From: Blastococcus sp. TBT05-19
GTDB lineage: Bacteria > Actinomycetota > Actinomycetes > Mycobacteriales > Geodermatophilaceae
Reading direction: 5' to 3'
NCBI RefSeq assembly: GCF_003319095.1
Contig: NZ_QOHI01000005.1
Span: 346,864 to 410,863 of the forward strand
DNA length: 64,000 bases
Part shown: piece by piece, positions 9,287 through 17,688 of the stretch
Numbering within the stretch: position 1 is the first letter of the stretch
Layout: the number at the start of each line of letters is the position of its first letter
Position numbers and translations under genes: made by a program
The notes under the pieces: model-generated
Database searches by the model: none
What the model was told of the DNA's origin: nothing
Seen by the model: only the letters and a program-made list of their open reading frames with translations

Positions 9287-9807
9287 ACCAGCCGGACGGC
9301 GTCAGGGTCGGGGTTGCCGGCGTCCGGTCCGCGCCAGACCAGCGACAGGCCCGAGCGCTCGGCCCGTCCGCGCGACTCCACGTTGTGCTCCAGCAGGTAG
9401 GCGATCACCGGTAGCTCGGGGCGGACGGCGTGCGCGGCGTCCAGCGCCGCGCCCACGAGCTCTGCGGCCAGGCCGTGGCCCCAGGCCGGCGGCGTGAACC
9501 GGTAGTAGAGGTTCCACCAATCTGTCCCGACCCGGACCGCGCAGCCGCCGGTGCCGACCATCGCCCCGGCGTCCAGACCGGCGGCGGGGAGGTCCGACCG
9601 CAGCCGGGCCGTCCAGTAGCCCAGCCCGTCACGCGACCAGTGGCCGACCGAGTGCTGGATCGCCTCCGCCGTCCGCTCGGGCGTGGTGTGCCGGCCCGAG
9701 GGCAGGTGCGCCCAGACGCCCGGGTCGCTCATCAGCGCAAAGTGCTCGTCCAGGTCCTCGGGGACGACGGCGTCGAGGAGCAGCCGGGCGGTTGTCAGGT
9801 GCCGCAC
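9229..9807 (-). CDS. GNAT N-acetyltransferase (RimJ/RimL-like)
   Basis: This 192-aa protein opens with MRHLTTARLLLDAVVPEDLD, the usual start of RimJ-type GNAT enzymes. It keeps a WNLYYRFTPPAWGHGLAAEL core, where the acetyl-CoA pyrophosphate loop is WGHGLA, and later has LEHNVESRGRAERSGL, the conserved asparagine-to-Gly region near the end of the fold. The substrate is unknown and could be a ribosomal-protein N-terminus or a small amine. It begins 1 bp after the helicase stop codon, so it is the second gene of a leftward operon. Its 3' end overlaps a rightward small gene. Confidence 0.85.
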   Translation of the reverse strand: MRHLTTARLLLDAVVPEDLDEHFALMSDPGVWAHLPSGRHTTPERTAEAIQHSVGHWSRDGLGYWTARLRSDLPAAGLDAGAMVGTGGCAVRVGTDWWNLYYRFTPPAWGHGLAAELVGAALDAAHAVRPELPVIAYLLEHNVESRGRAERSGLSLVWRGPDAGNPDPDAVRLVYTDRSLDDGLLDRVVATV

Positions 9808-9808
9808 C

Positions 9809-12346
9809 TCAGTCCTTGCGGCCGGCGTCGACCAGCCGGATCACCGCCGCGCCCTCCTCGTCGGAGGCCTCCAGGTCCACCTCGACGTCGAAGCCCCAGT
9901 CGTGGTCGCCCTCTGGGTCGTCGAGGATCTGCCGGACCTTCCAGACGCCGGGCTCGGACCTGTCCCAGATCAGCAGGGCGGGGCCGCGGGCGTCGCTCCC
10001 GGTGTTGACCTCGGCGTGCTCCTCGAAGTACCCGCGCACCACCGGCTCCCAGCGGTCGGCGTCCCAGCCCGAGCTCTTGTCCAGCTCGCCCAGGTCGTAC
10101 CAGAGCCGCCGCGCCCACAGCTCGACCCGGCGGAAGAGCGCGTTGCGCACCATCGCGGTGAACGCCCGCTCGTTCCCGGTGAGCGGCCGGGGCCGCGCCG
10201 GCACGGCGACCTCCGCGACCGGGCCGTCGTCCGGGTTGGTCAGCGCCTCCCACTCGTCGAGCAGCGAGGAGTCGACCTGGCGCACCAGCTCGCCCAGCCA
10301 CTCGACCAGGTCGGTAACCTCCTCGGTGCGGGCCGACGCCGGGACTCCCGAGCGCAGCGCCTTGAACGCGTCGGAGAGGTAGCGCAGCACCGCGCCCTCG
10401 GACCGGGTCAGCCCGTAGGTGTTCACGAACTCCCGGAAGGTGAACGCCCGCTCCCACATCTCCCGGACGACGGCCTTCGGCGACAGCATCGCGTCGGCCG
10501 CCCACGGGTTGGTCTGCCGGTAGATCTCGAAGGCGTGCGAGAGGAGCTCCTCGAGCGGCTTGGGGTAGGTGACCTCCTCCAGCAGCTCCATCCGCTCGTC
10601 GTACTCGATCCCCTCGGCCTTCATCTGGGCCACCGCCTCGCCCTTGGCCTTGTTCAGCTGGGCCGACAGGATCTGCCGCGGGTCGTCGAGGGTCGCCTCG
10701 ATGACCGAGACGACGTCGAGCGCGTAGGTGTCGCTCTCGGCGTCCAGCAGGTCGATCGCGGCCAGCGCGAACGTCGACAGCGGCTGGTTGAGAGCGAAGT
10801 CCGGCGGGAGGTCGAGGGTCAGGTCGTAGCGGCGCCCGTCGGGCTCGGGCTCGCCCAGTCGCTCCAGGACGCCGGCCTGCAGCAGCGACCGCGCGATGCC
10901 GATCGCCTCGCGGATCAGCCGCAGCTGCCTCTTGCGCGGCTCGTGGTTCTCCGTGAGCAGCCGGCGCATGGCCACGAACGGGTCGCCGGGCCGGTCGACG
11001 ACGTCGAGCACCATCGCCGTCGAGACGCGCATGTGGCTGGTCAGCTTCTCCGGCTCGCCCTCGACCAGCCGGTTCATGGTCGCCTCGGACCACGGCACCA
11101 TGCCCTCGGGCGCCTTCTTGCGCACCAGCTTGCGGCGCTTCTTCGGGTCGTCGGAGACCTTGGCGAACATCTTGAGGTTCTCGACCTCGTGCTCCGGCGC
11201 CTGGACGACCACGGTGCCCGCGGTGTCGTAGCCCGCGCGCCCGGCGCGGCCGGCGATCTGGTGGAACTCGCGCACCTGGAGCAGCCGGGTGCGGGTGCCG
11301 TCGTACTTGGAGAGGGCCGAGAAGACGACGGTGCGGATCGGCACGTTGATGCCGACGCCGAGTGTGTCGGTGCCGCAGATGACCTTGAGCAGCCCGGCCT
11401 GGGCCAGCTGCTCCACCAGCCGCCGGTACTTGGGCAGCATCCCGGCGTGGTGGACGCCGATGCCGTGGCGGACCAGCCGGGACAGCGTCGTCCCGAAGGC
11501 CGACGAGAAGCGGAAGCCGCCGATCAGATCGGCGATCGCGGCCTTCTGCTCCTTGGTCGCCACGTTCACGCTCATCAGGGCCTGCGCACGCTCGAGCGCG
11601 GAGGCCTGGGTGAAGTGGACGACGTAGACCGGGGCCTGCTGGGTGTCCAGGAGCTCCTGGATCGTCTCGTGCATCGGCGTCGTCGCGTAGTAGTGGTGCA
11701 GCGGCACCGGGCGCTCGGCGTTGGCGACCAGCGCCGTCGGCCGGCCGGTGCGGCGGGTCAGGTCCTCGCGCAGGAACGTGACGTCGCCGAGCGTGGCGCT
11801 CATCAGGAGGAACTGCGCTCTCGGCAGCTCGAGCAGCGGCACCTGCCAGGCCCAGCCGCGGTCGGGGTCGCCGTAGAAGTGGAACTCGTCCATCACCACG
11901 AGGCCGATGTCGGCGTCGGCACCCTCGCGCAGCGCGATGTTGGCCAGCACCTCCGCGGTGCAGGCGATGATGGGCGCCCCGGGGTTGACCGACGCGTCAC
12001 CGGTGAGCATGCCGACGTTGGCCGCGCCGAACACCCCGCAGAGCGCGAAGAACTTCTCGCTGACCAGCGCCTTGATCGGGGCGGTGTAGTAGCTGCGCCG
12101 GCCCGCGGCCAGCGCCGCGTACTGGGCCCCGGTGGCCACCAGCGACTTGCCCGAGCCGGTCGGGGTCGCGAGGACGACGTTCGCGCCGCTGACCAGCTCG
12201 ATCAGCGCCTCCTCCTGCGCCGGGTACAGCACGGTGCCGTTCGACTCGGCCCAGGCGGCGAAGGAGGCGAACAGCTCGTCGGCGTCGTCGCCGAGCTTGC
12301 GCAGGGCGGCGAGATCGCCCGGGTCGGCGAGCAGGGGAGTGGTCAT
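9809..12346 (-). CDS. Ski2-like DEAD/DEAH-box RNA helicase with DUF3516
   Basis: The 845-aa protein carries helicase motifs in order: Walker A ATPTGSGKS near residue 60, the Walker B variant MDEFHFYG, SATLGD, and the motif VI stretch HQIAGRAGRAGYDT. The C-terminal half is the DUF3516 region found in actinobacterial relatives of Mtr4/Ski2 and HelY. It should unwind RNA in the cytoplasm using ATP; a role in RNA turnover is inferred. ATG at 12346 (MTTPLLADP) is chosen because residues upstream in the frame are low-complexity and family members start near here. The downstream acetyltransferase follows after 1 bp. Confidence 0.88.
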   Translation of the reverse strand: MTTPLLADPGDLAALRKLGDDADELFASFAAWAESNGTVLYPAQEEALIELVSGANVVLATPTGSGKSLVATGAQYAALAAGRRSYYTAPIKALVSEKFFALCGVFGAANVGMLTGDASVNPGAPIIACTAEVLANIALREGADADIGLVVMDEFHFYGDPDRGWAWQVPLLELPRAQFLLMSATLGDVTFLREDLTRRTGRPTALVANAERPVPLHHYYATTPMHETIQELLDTQQAPVYVVHFTQASALERAQALMSVNVATKEQKAAIADLIGGFRFSSAFGTTLSRLVRHGIGVHHAGMLPKYRRLVEQLAQAGLLKVICGTDTLGVGINVPIRTVVFSALSKYDGTRTRLLQVREFHQIAGRAGRAGYDTAGTVVVQAPEHEVENLKMFAKVSDDPKKRRKLVRKKAPEGMVPWSEATMNRLVEGEPEKLTSHMRVSTAMVLDVVDRPGDPFVAMRRLLTENHEPRKRQLRLIREAIGIARSLLQAGVLERLGEPEPDGRRYDLTLDLPPDFALNQPLSTFALAAIDLLDAESDTYALDVVSVIEATLDDPRQILSAQLNKAKGEAVAQMKAEGIEYDERMELLEEVTYPKPLEELLSHAFEIYRQTNPWAADAMLSPKAVVREMWERAFTFREFVNTYGLTRSEGAVLRYLSDAFKALRSGVPASARTEEVTDLVEWLGELVRQVDSSLLDEWEALTNPDDGPVAEVAVPARPRPLTGNERAFTAMVRNALFRRVELWARRLWYDLGELDKSSGWDADRWEPVVRGYFEEHAEVNTGSDARGPALLIWDRSEPGVWKVRQILDDPEGDHDWGFDVEVDLEASDEEGAAVIRLVDAGRKD

Positions 12347-12503
12347 CGTGGGCAACAGCGTGCCCGACGGCCCTCCGCTTCCTGCGAACCGGCCGCTCGC
12401 ACCGTGTCCATAACGGAACGGTAACGGAACCTCATGATGCGCATCACGCTCGCCGATGGCGGAGAGTAAGGTGAACAACAAGTGAACGGAAGGTGGCGCG
12501 ACG
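12347..12503. promoter_or_regulatory. Divergent intergenic region with a 12-bp palindrome and AACGGAAC repeats
   Basis: Between the helicase start and a small rightward reading frame lie a direct repeat of AACGGAAC (12412-12419 and 12423-12430, the latter as AACGGAAC after GGT) and a perfect palindrome TGATGCGCATCA at 12435-12446. A TAAGGT element near 12468 could be a -10 box for rightward transcription. The palindrome is a plausible operator for either gene. No regulator in the window can be tied to it. Confidence 0.4.
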
Positions 12504-12635
12504 ATGCGTGGAATCAAGGACTGCCCGGAGTGCCGTTGGGTGCCCGTCGTGGACGCCGCAGGTCGTCGTCGGCTCGAGATGCGCTGGATGCCGACCGCCG
12601 GTGGGGCGTCCGCCCCGGCTGCCCGGGCCGCCTGA
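12504..12635 (+). CDS. Possible 43-aa CxxC micro-protein
   Basis: This short reading frame encodes MRGIKDCPECRWVPVVDAAG followed by a basic stretch and an Ala/Pro-rich tail. Its single CPEC pair could bind metal or form half of a zinc ribbon. It is preceded by GGAAGGTGG about 10 bp upstream of the ATG and by a possible -10 element near 12468. It precedes the stress-type SDR gene by about 100 bp. Without homologues to compare, chance is a real alternative. Confidence 0.35.
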   Translation: MRGIKDCPECRWVPVVDAAGRRRLEMRWMPTAGGASAPAARAA

Positions 12636-12650
12636 CCTCCGAGCACGCAG

Positions 12651-12675
12651 GTTCCCTCCTCTCCTGACCGGGTAG
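12651..12675 (+). promoter_or_regulatory. SigB-like promoter upstream of the SDR gene
   Basis: GTTC at 12651-12654 is followed after exactly 15 bp by GGGTAG at 12670-12675. This fits the actinobacterial general-stress sigma pattern GTTT-N15-GGGTAT with one change per element. The downstream SDR resembles general stress protein 39 of Bacillus, a SigB-dependent protein, which supports the reading. A transcript would start near 12683, about 55 nt before the ATG. Confidence 0.5.
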
Positions 12676-12738
12676 CGGGCGGACGACGAGACGCGGGAGA
12701 CGACCGCGCCGCAGTCGTGGACGCACCGGAGGAGAGCC

Positions 12739-13596
12739 ATGTCGTCGCCCCGCCCCGAGAGCCAGCCCGTTCAGCAGCAGAGCGTTCCCGGCACGCTGGG
12801 GGAGATGACCCCCAAGCCGGACCACGGCGAGGAGAGCTACCAGGGGCACGGCCGCCTCACCGGCAAGGCCGCCGTCATCACCGGTGGCGACAGCGGTATC
12901 GGCCGCGCCGTCGCCATCGCCTTCGCCCGCGAGGGCGCCGACGTCCTGATCTCCTACCTCGACGAGCACGAGGACGCGCAGGACACCGCGTCGTACGTCG
13001 AGCGGGCTGGACGGAAGTGCGTCCTGGTCCCCGGTGACATCTCCGACCGCGCGCACTGCAAGACGATCATCCCGAAGGCGGTCGAGGAGTTCGGCAAGGT
13101 CGACATCCTGGTCAACAACGCCGCGTTCCAGATGAGCCACCCGACCCTGGACGAGGTGTCGGACGAGGAGTGGGACCACACCCTCGCGGTGAACCTCTCG
13201 GCGATGTTCACGCTCACCAAGGACGCGATCCCGCACATGCAGCCGGGCGCCTCGATCATCAACTCCTCGTCGGTGAACTCCGACACCCCGAGCCCCGACC
13301 TCGCGCCCTACGCGATGACCAAGGGGGCCATCGCCAACTTCACCGCGTCGCTCGCGCAGATGTACGCGGAGAAGGGCATCCGCGCCAACAGCGTGGCACC
13401 GGGCCCGGTCTGGACGCCGCTGATCCCGGCGACGATGCCGGAGGAGAAGGTGGAGACGTTCGGCCAGCAGGCTCCGCTGGGCCGTGCCGGGCAGCCGGCC
13501 GAGCTCGCGCCGGTCTACGTGCTGCTGGCCAGCGACGAGGCGTCCTACGTGTCGGGCGCCCGCATCGCCGTCACCGGCGGGAAGCCGATCCTGTAA
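12739..13596 (+). CDS. SDR oxidoreductase of the YghA / general stress protein 39 type
   Basis: This is a 285-aa NAD(P)-dependent short-chain dehydrogenase with a 40-residue N-terminal extension typical of the YghA/Gsp39 group (KPDHGEESYQGHGRLTGK). The cofactor motif is TGGDSGIGRA, NNAA follows, and the catalytic pair is YAMTK with Ser in the SSSVNS run. The physiological substrate is unknown; relatives are induced by osmotic, heat and oxidative stress. ATG at 12739 is preceded by GGAGGAGAGCC. A SigB-like promoter lies upstream, and a palindromic repeat fills the gap to the convergent homocysteine methyltransferase gene. Confidence 0.9.
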   Translation: MSSPRPESQPVQQQSVPGTLGEMTPKPDHGEESYQGHGRLTGKAAVITGGDSGIGRAVAIAFAREGADVLISYLDEHEDAQDTASYVERAGRKCVLVPGDISDRAHCKTIIPKAVEEFGKVDILVNNAAFQMSHPTLDEVSDEEWDHTLAVNLSAMFTLTKDAIPHMQPGASIINSSSVNSDTPSPDLAPYAMTKGAIANFTASLAQMYAEKGIRANSVAPGPVWTPLIPATMPEEKVETFGQQAPLGRAGQPAELAPVYVLLASDEASYVSGARIAVTGGKPIL

Positions 13597-13658
13597 GGAC
13601 CCCGGTGCCCCCCACCGCTCGCAGGCTCGCGGCGGGGCCCTGCACCGGGGCCGTTCCA
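13596..13658. repeat. 63-bp palindromic intergenic element, copy A (likely bidirectional terminator)
   Basis: The element folds as an outer stem CCCCGGTGC / GCACCGGGG around an inner stem built on CCGC / GCGG with a TCGCAGGCTC loop. It exactly fills the space between the converging stops of the SDR and methyltransferase genes. A second copy at 40811-40873 differs at five positions, four of which form two compensatory pairs, so the fold is under selection. Confidence 0.75.
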
Positions 13659-14567
13659 TCACCTCAGGATCGCTGCGATCCGCGCGACGTCGTCCGGGCG
13701 GACGCGGCAGCACCCACCCACCAGCCGGGCGCCCTCGGCCAGCCAGCCGGGGACGGCGGCCGGGTCGATCCCCGGCGCACCGGTCCACCGGCGGGCGGCG
13801 GCGTCCCACGTCTCGCCGCTGTTGGGGTAGACGACGACGGGCTTCCCGCTCGTCGCGGCGGCACGCACCGCCGGCAGCACGGCGTCCGGCGCGGTGCAGT
13901 TCACCCCGACGGCGACCACCTCGTCGACGCCTGCCGTCATCGCGCACACGTCGTCGGCCCGCTCACCCCGCCGCGTGCGGGCGACCCCGTCGTCGTCCAC
14001 GACCGCGGTGAGCGAGAGCCAGACCGGCACGCCGAGCGCCTGGGCCTCCAGCAGCAGCGCCTCGACCTCGGCTGCCGCGGGAACCGTCTCGCAGGCCAGC
14101 ACGTCGGCGCCCGCCTCGGCGAGCAGCTCCATGCGCGGCCGGTGGAACGCGCGCAGCTCCGCCACGGACGTGGAGGACACGTAGCCGCCGGTGTACTCGG
14201 AACCGTCGGCCAGCATCGCCCCGTACGGGCCGACCGACCCCGCGACCCAGCCCTGCGGCGCCCCCTCCCGGGCGAGCGCCACCGACGAGGCGATGAGCCT
14301 CCGCGCCTCCCGGGCGTCGATGCCGAAGGCGGCGTAGCCCTCGACCGTGGCCTGGTAGCTGGCCGTCGTCGCCACCTGGGCGCCGGCCGCGGCGAAGGCC
14401 GCGTGCGCGGCGACGACGGCGGCCGGGTCGTCGCGGAGCAGGCGCGCGGACCACAGGGCGGAGGAGACGTCATGCCCGCGGGCCTCGAGCTCGGTGGACA
14501 GCCCGCCGTCCAGCAGGAGGGGACCGGCGGCGAGGGCCGCGGCGAGATCACGCATGGGCGCCATCAT
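13659..14567 (-). CDS. mmuM: Homocysteine S-methyltransferase
   Basis: This 302-aa zinc enzyme transfers a methyl group from S-methylmethionine (or S-adenosylmethionine) to homocysteine, giving methionine. The N-terminal LLLDGGLSTELEARG, the zinc ligands in VGVNCT and LVGGCCRV, and GETWD before the C-terminus all fit the family, and length matches. The first ATG pair at 14567/14564 and the ATG at 14555 (MRDLAA) are all possible starts; the last is equally likely because family members begin just before the LLLDGG strand. The gene is monocistronic, divergent from yidD and ends at the palindromic element. Confidence 0.92.
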   Translation of the reverse strand: MMAPMRDLAAALAAGPLLLDGGLSTELEARGHDVSSALWSARLLRDDPAAVVAAHAAFAAAGAQVATTASYQATVEGYAAFGIDAREARRLIASSVALAREGAPQGWVAGSVGPYGAMLADGSEYTGGYVSSTSVAELRAFHRPRMELLAEAGADVLACETVPAAAEVEALLLEAQALGVPVWLSLTAVVDDDGVARTRRGERADDVCAMTAGVDEVVAVGVNCTAPDAVLPAVRAAATSGKPVVVYPNSGETWDAAARRWTGAPGIDPAAVPGWLAEGARLVGGCCRVRPDDVARIAAILR

Positions 14568-14587
14568 CCCGCGGTACCTCGCCGGTC

Positions 14588-15070
14588 ATGGTCGTCATCT
14601 GGAGCGGTGGCTGGGGTCCCCGGCGTCGACGCCCCCGGCGAGGCGGCTACCGCGGCCACTACGCCGGCCACTACGGGCGCGGGTACGGCCCGCCGCGCCG
14701 CTACGGCCACCGGCGGGGCGACGACTCGTGCCTGCGGGACCTGCTGTTCCTCAACACCGGGTGCTGCCTGGCCAACGCGGTGGGCTGCGGCATGGAGCTG
14801 GTGCTGATGGCGCCACGGGCGATGCCGGCGATCCGCGCCGGGCAGCACGGCACCGGGGCAGCGGCCCGGCTCGTGGCCGCCGTCCGCTGCTACCAGCGCG
14901 AGATCAGCCCGGAGCGGCGCCCGTGCTGCCGGTTCACGCCCACCTGCTCGGCGTACGCCATCGAGGCGCTGGAGGCCCACGGCGCCCTGCGCGGCTCGTG
15001 GCTCACCGTGCGCCGTCTCGTGCGCTGCCGTCCCGGTGCGGCCGGAGGGCACGACCCGGCCCCGGCCTGA
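14588..15070 (+). CDS. yidD: YidD-family membrane insertion factor with Arg/Gly/Tyr-rich N-terminal extension
   Basis: Residues from about 95 to 145 form a YidD domain: RCYQREISPERRPCCRFTPT followed by CSAYAIEAL and a final RLVRCRP, with the conserved cysteines kept. YidD assists membrane-protein insertion by YidC at the inner face of the membrane. The usual protein is 70 to 90 aa; this one is 160 aa. The extra N-terminus has about 45 residues rich in Arg, Gly, Tyr and His, then a CLRDLLFLNTGCCLANAVGC hydrophobic segment. It is not near rpmH, rnpA or yidC, so this may be a specialised paralogue. Confidence 0.8.
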   Translation: MVVIWSGGWGPRRRRPRRGGYRGHYAGHYGRGYGPPRRYGHRRGDDSCLRDLLFLNTGCCLANAVGCGMELVLMAPRAMPAIRAGQHGTGAAARLVAAVRCYQREISPERRPCCRFTPTCSAYAIEALEAHGALRGSWLTVRRLVRCRPGAAGGHDPAPA

Positions 15071-15113
15071 AAAGCGCTTCGAGGTCGAGGCGGGTTCCTC
15101 CTATCGTCTGCCG

Positions 15114-16121
15114 GTGACCACCACCGGCGTGCGCACGTGGCAGGACGCCGACTGGCGGAGCGCTGCCCTGGCGTGGGCCCTCGAGCAGCTGGACCGCGCC
15201 GGCCTGGTGTCCGACGGGGAGCCGGAGCAGCCGCACGTGCGGTCCTGGTCGACCGCGTTCCGGCTCCCGCTGAGGGGAGGGGACTCGGTCTGGCTCAAGT
15301 CGGTCGGGTCCGGTTCGGCGCAGGAGCCGGTGCTCGCCGGGGCGCTCGGCCGCTGGGTGCCCGAGCACGTCCTGGTGCCGCTGGCGGTCGAGCCGGCGCG
15401 GCGGCTCCTCCTGATGCCCGACGGTGGCCGGACGCTGCGCGAGGCGGGCTCGGGCGACCTCGCCGCCTGGGAGGCCATGCTGGTCGACCACGCCCGCCTG
15501 CAGGTCGCGGTCGCACCCCACGCCGACGAGCTGGTGGGCCTCGGCGTGCCCGACCACCGGCCCGAGCGGCTGCCCGGGCTGGTCGCGGACCTGCTCGCCG
15601 ACGACGACGCGCTGGAGGTCGGCCGGCCCGATGCGATCGCCCCGGAGGTGCGCGAGCGGGTGGTCGTCGACCTGGGCGCCTACGCGCGGGCGTGCCGGGA
15701 GCTGGCCGACGGCAGCGTGCCGGCGTCGGTGCAGCACGACGACCTGCACGACGCGAACGTCTTCGTCGCCGATGGCCGGCACCGCTTCTTCGACTGGGGC
15801 GACGCCTCCGTGTCGCACCCGTTCCTCGTCCTGCTGGTGACGCTGCGCTTCGCGGCCCGGGTGCTGGACCTGCCGGACGGCGACCCGGCGCTGGTGCGGC
15901 TTCGGGACGCCTACCTCGACCAGTGGCTGGACTTCGGGACGGTCGCGGAGCTGCGCCAGCTGTGCGACCTGGCACTGCGCGTCGGTCCGCTGCAGCGCGC
16001 GCTCACCTGGCGGCGGATCCTGCGAGGCGTGCACCCCGAGGAACGGGTCGAGTGGGCCGGGTCGGTGCCCGGCTGGACCGCCGAGCACCTGGCGCCGAGC
16101 CCGCTCCACGCCGGGGCGTGA
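15114..16121 (+). CDS. Aminoglycoside phosphotransferase-fold kinase
   Basis: This 335-aa product has the APH/choline-kinase fold. A lysine in VWLKSVGSG can serve as the ATP lysine, the catalytic loop is HDDLHDANVF near residue 205, and the metal motif is FDWGDAS. Members phosphorylate small molecules, and only some confer drug resistance; nothing here shows resistance. GTG at 15114 has no ribosome binding site but lies 6 bp after TATCGT, a leaderless arrangement, so the longer in-frame start at 15036 inside yidD is rejected. Confidence 0.8.
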   Translation: MTTTGVRTWQDADWRSAALAWALEQLDRAGLVSDGEPEQPHVRSWSTAFRLPLRGGDSVWLKSVGSGSAQEPVLAGALGRWVPEHVLVPLAVEPARRLLLMPDGGRTLREAGSGDLAAWEAMLVDHARLQVAVAPHADELVGLGVPDHRPERLPGLVADLLADDDALEVGRPDAIAPEVRERVVVDLGAYARACRELADGSVPASVQHDDLHDANVFVADGRHRFFDWGDASVSHPFLVLLVTLRFAARVLDLPDGDPALVRLRDAYLDQWLDFGTVAELRQLCDLALRVGPLQRALTWRRILRGVHPEERVEWAGSVPGWTAEHLAPSPLHAGA

Positions 16122-16144
16122 TCCGCGTCGTCCAGACTGGGCGG

Positions 16145-16585
16145 GTGCCCGCCGTCGACGATGCCTCCGGTGACCTGCCCGTCACCGGGTCCCTCGTCGT
16201 GCCCGCGGGTGTCCTGTCGTGGCGGTTCTCCCGGTCGTCGGGGCCGGGCGGGCAGGGCGTCAACACCGCCGACTCGCGCGTCGAGCTCTCGGTGCGGCCG
16301 CTGGACCTGCCGGGCCTGAGCGAGCACCAGCAGCAGCGCCTGGCCGGGCGGCTCGGGTCCCGGCTGGTGGACGGCGTGCTGACCATCGCGGCCAGCGAGC
16401 ACCGTCAGCAGCTGCGCAACCGGCAGGCCGCCCGCGAGCGGATGGCCGCCGTGCTGCGCGCCGCGCTGGCGCCCCCGCCGCCCTCCCGTCGGCGCACCAA
16501 GCCGACGAAGGGTTCGCAGGAGCGCCGCATCCAGGCGAAGAAGCAGCGCGGCCAGCTCAAGAAGCAGCGCGGGTCCTGGGACTAG
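16145..16585 (+). CDS. arfB: Alternative ribosome-rescue factor ArfB (YaeJ-like peptidyl-tRNA hydrolase)
   Basis: The 146-aa protein has the release-factor catalytic loop SSGPGGQGVNTADSRVEL with the GGQ tripeptide, and lacks the codon-recognition domains of RF1/RF2. The C-terminal tail is rich in Lys/Arg (RRTKPTKGSQERRIQAKKQR), which in ArfB inserts into the empty mRNA channel of stalled ribosomes. GTG at 16145 follows CAGACT with a 6-bp gap, again leaderless. Its stop overlaps the stop of the convergent DUF1905 gene by 4 bp. Confidence 0.92.
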   Translation: MPAVDDASGDLPVTGSLVVPAGVLSWRFSRSSGPGGQGVNTADSRVELSVRPLDLPGLSEHQQQRLAGRLGSRLVDGVLTIAASEHRQQLRNRQAARERMAAVLRAALAPPPPSRRRTKPTKGSQERRIQAKKQRGQLKKQRGSWD

Positions 16586-16863
16586 CTGAGCCGCTGCTGC
16601 AGGTGGACGGTCACCTGCTCACCCGCCCGGGCCTTGCCGATGGCCGTGCAGATCGCGGCCCGCAGCGGCAGCCAGTGCGGTCCGCTGCCCGACGGCATCA
16701 ATGTCGCGGCGAAGGCGTGCCCGTCGGCGGTCCCGGTCACCTTGACCGCGCGCCGGGTGCCGAGGGCCTCGGCCGAGTCGGGCACCACGAGGTAGGTCGG
16801 GAAGGCGCCGTCCTTCTCGATGGGCGCGGTGAACGTGAGATCCAGCGGAGCTGCGTCGGTCAT
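16582..16863 (-). CDS. DUF1905 domain protein (copy 1)
   Basis: This 93-aa single-domain protein matches the DUF1905 beta-barrel pattern: FTAPIEKDG near the start, YLVVPDSAEALGTRRAVKVT in the middle and a C-terminal basic helix with AICTAIGKARAG. The biochemical role of DUF1905 is unknown. A second, divergent copy lies 38 bp upstream on the same strand, so this looks like a tandem duplication inside one leftward transcript. Confidence 0.8.
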   Translation of the reverse strand: MTDAAPLDLTFTAPIEKDGAFPTYLVVPDSAEALGTRRAVKVTGTADGHAFAATLMPSGSGPHWLPLRAAICTAIGKARAGEQVTVHLQQRLS

Positions 16864-16901
16864 GCCGGGTACGACCGCCGGGCGAGCGGGAAGTCATCGG
16901 C

Positions 16902-17198
16902 TCAGGAGAGCCGGGCCTCCAGCCGCACCGTGACCGTGTCGCCGGCGCTCTTGCTGATGGCCCGGCGGATCTTCGCGGCGACGGGCAGCTTGTGCCTCCC
17001 GTCGCCGAGAGCCATGAACGAGCTGGTGAACGGTTCGTCGTCGATGGTCCCGGCGACCTTGACCAGCCCGCGCGTGCCGAAGAACTCCGCGGAGCCGGGC
17101 ATCACGACGTAGGTCCAGCCGCCCTCGGCGTCGCTCTTCTCCAGGACTGCGGTGAAGCACCGGTCGAGCGGTCCGGTGCCGTGCGCGGTGGGGGTCAT
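16902..17198 (-). CDS. DUF1905 domain protein (copy 2)
   Basis: The 98-aa product aligns along its whole length with the neighbouring copy: [36 protein letters not shown], and the C-terminal [20 protein letters not shown]. Identity is only moderate, so the duplication is old or the copies have diverged in function. ATG at 17198 is preceded by GGAGAGGACATCGACC. It lies 34 bp downstream of a DUF1761 membrane protein gene and probably shares its promoter and TetR control. Confidence 0.8.
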   Translation of the reverse strand: MTPTAHGTGPLDRCFTAVLEKSDAEGGWTYVVMPGSAEFFGTRGLVKVAGTIDDEPFTSSFMALGDGRHKLPVAAKIRRAISKSAGDTVTVRLEARLS

Positions 17199-17232
17199 GG
17201 TCGATGTCCTCTCCGGTGGGTGTTGCGGTCGA

Positions 17233-17619
17233 TCACTGCAGCGCGCCGACGACGGCGCCGATCAGAAGGAGCTTGAGCAGCCAGTCGCCGGCGTGCATGG
17301 CCGCCGTCACGGGCGGCACCTTCTCCCAGGTGACGGAGCCGGTGAGCAGGACGGCGGGGAAGCCGACCCACAGGACGAGCGCGAGGAGCAGGCACCCCGG
17401 CAGGGAGAGCAGATCGGCCCGCTCGGCGATCCCGGCGAAGACGCCGGCCACCACGGCGGTGCGCAGCAGCTCGGCGGCGACCTTCCACGGGGCTGGGCGC
17501 CCGCGGTCGAGGGCGCGATCGCCGAGGATGCGGCTCTCGATCGGGGCGGTCACCGCGTAGTAGACGGAGCTGGCCACGAAGGCGAGGACGGATGCGACGA
17601 CGACTGCCACTGCGACCAT
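17233..17619 (-). CDS. DUF1761-like membrane protein
   Basis: The 128-aa protein has four hydrophobic segments. The first is [19 protein letters not shown], resembling DUF1761 proteins, which start with a helix ending near a Trp/Tyr-Tyr pair and carry short polar loops. The ATG at 17619 is preferred over GTG at 17625 because the AGGAG at about 17626-17630 is then 6 nt away rather than overlapping. It is divergent from a TetR regulator gene across 70 bp carrying palindromes, and heads the DUF1905 pair. Confidence 0.65.
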   Translation of the reverse strand: MVAVAVVVASVLAFVASSVYYAVTAPIESRILGDRALDRGRPAPWKVAAELLRTAVVAGVFAGIAERADLLSLPGCLLLALVLWVGFPAVLLTGSVTWEKVPPVTAAMHAGDWLLKLLLIGAVVGALQ

Positions 17620-17634
17620 GACCACTCCTATTGA

Positions 17635-17688
17635 GTACGTACCGGTACGCTATTCCTGATCCCGCGTACTGTCCAGTACTGTTTCCGC
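17635..17688. promoter_or_regulatory. Palindromes between DUF1761 gene and tetR (candidate operators)
   Basis: The divergent gap contains the perfect 10-bp palindrome GTACCGGTAC near 17639-17648 and a near palindrome TACTGTCCAGTA near 17668-17679. TACTGT at 17677-17682 doubles as a -10 element 6 bp before the tetR start codon, so regulator binding there would block its own transcription. Two sites suggest control of both directions. Confidence 0.5.

Noticed and set aside
9683..12424. A 913-codon open frame opposite the helicase gene
   Set aside because: It is antisense to a gene with clear helicase motifs, and its residues are Arg/Leu/Val/Gly/His-rich without any motif. Long antisense frames are expected at this GC content.
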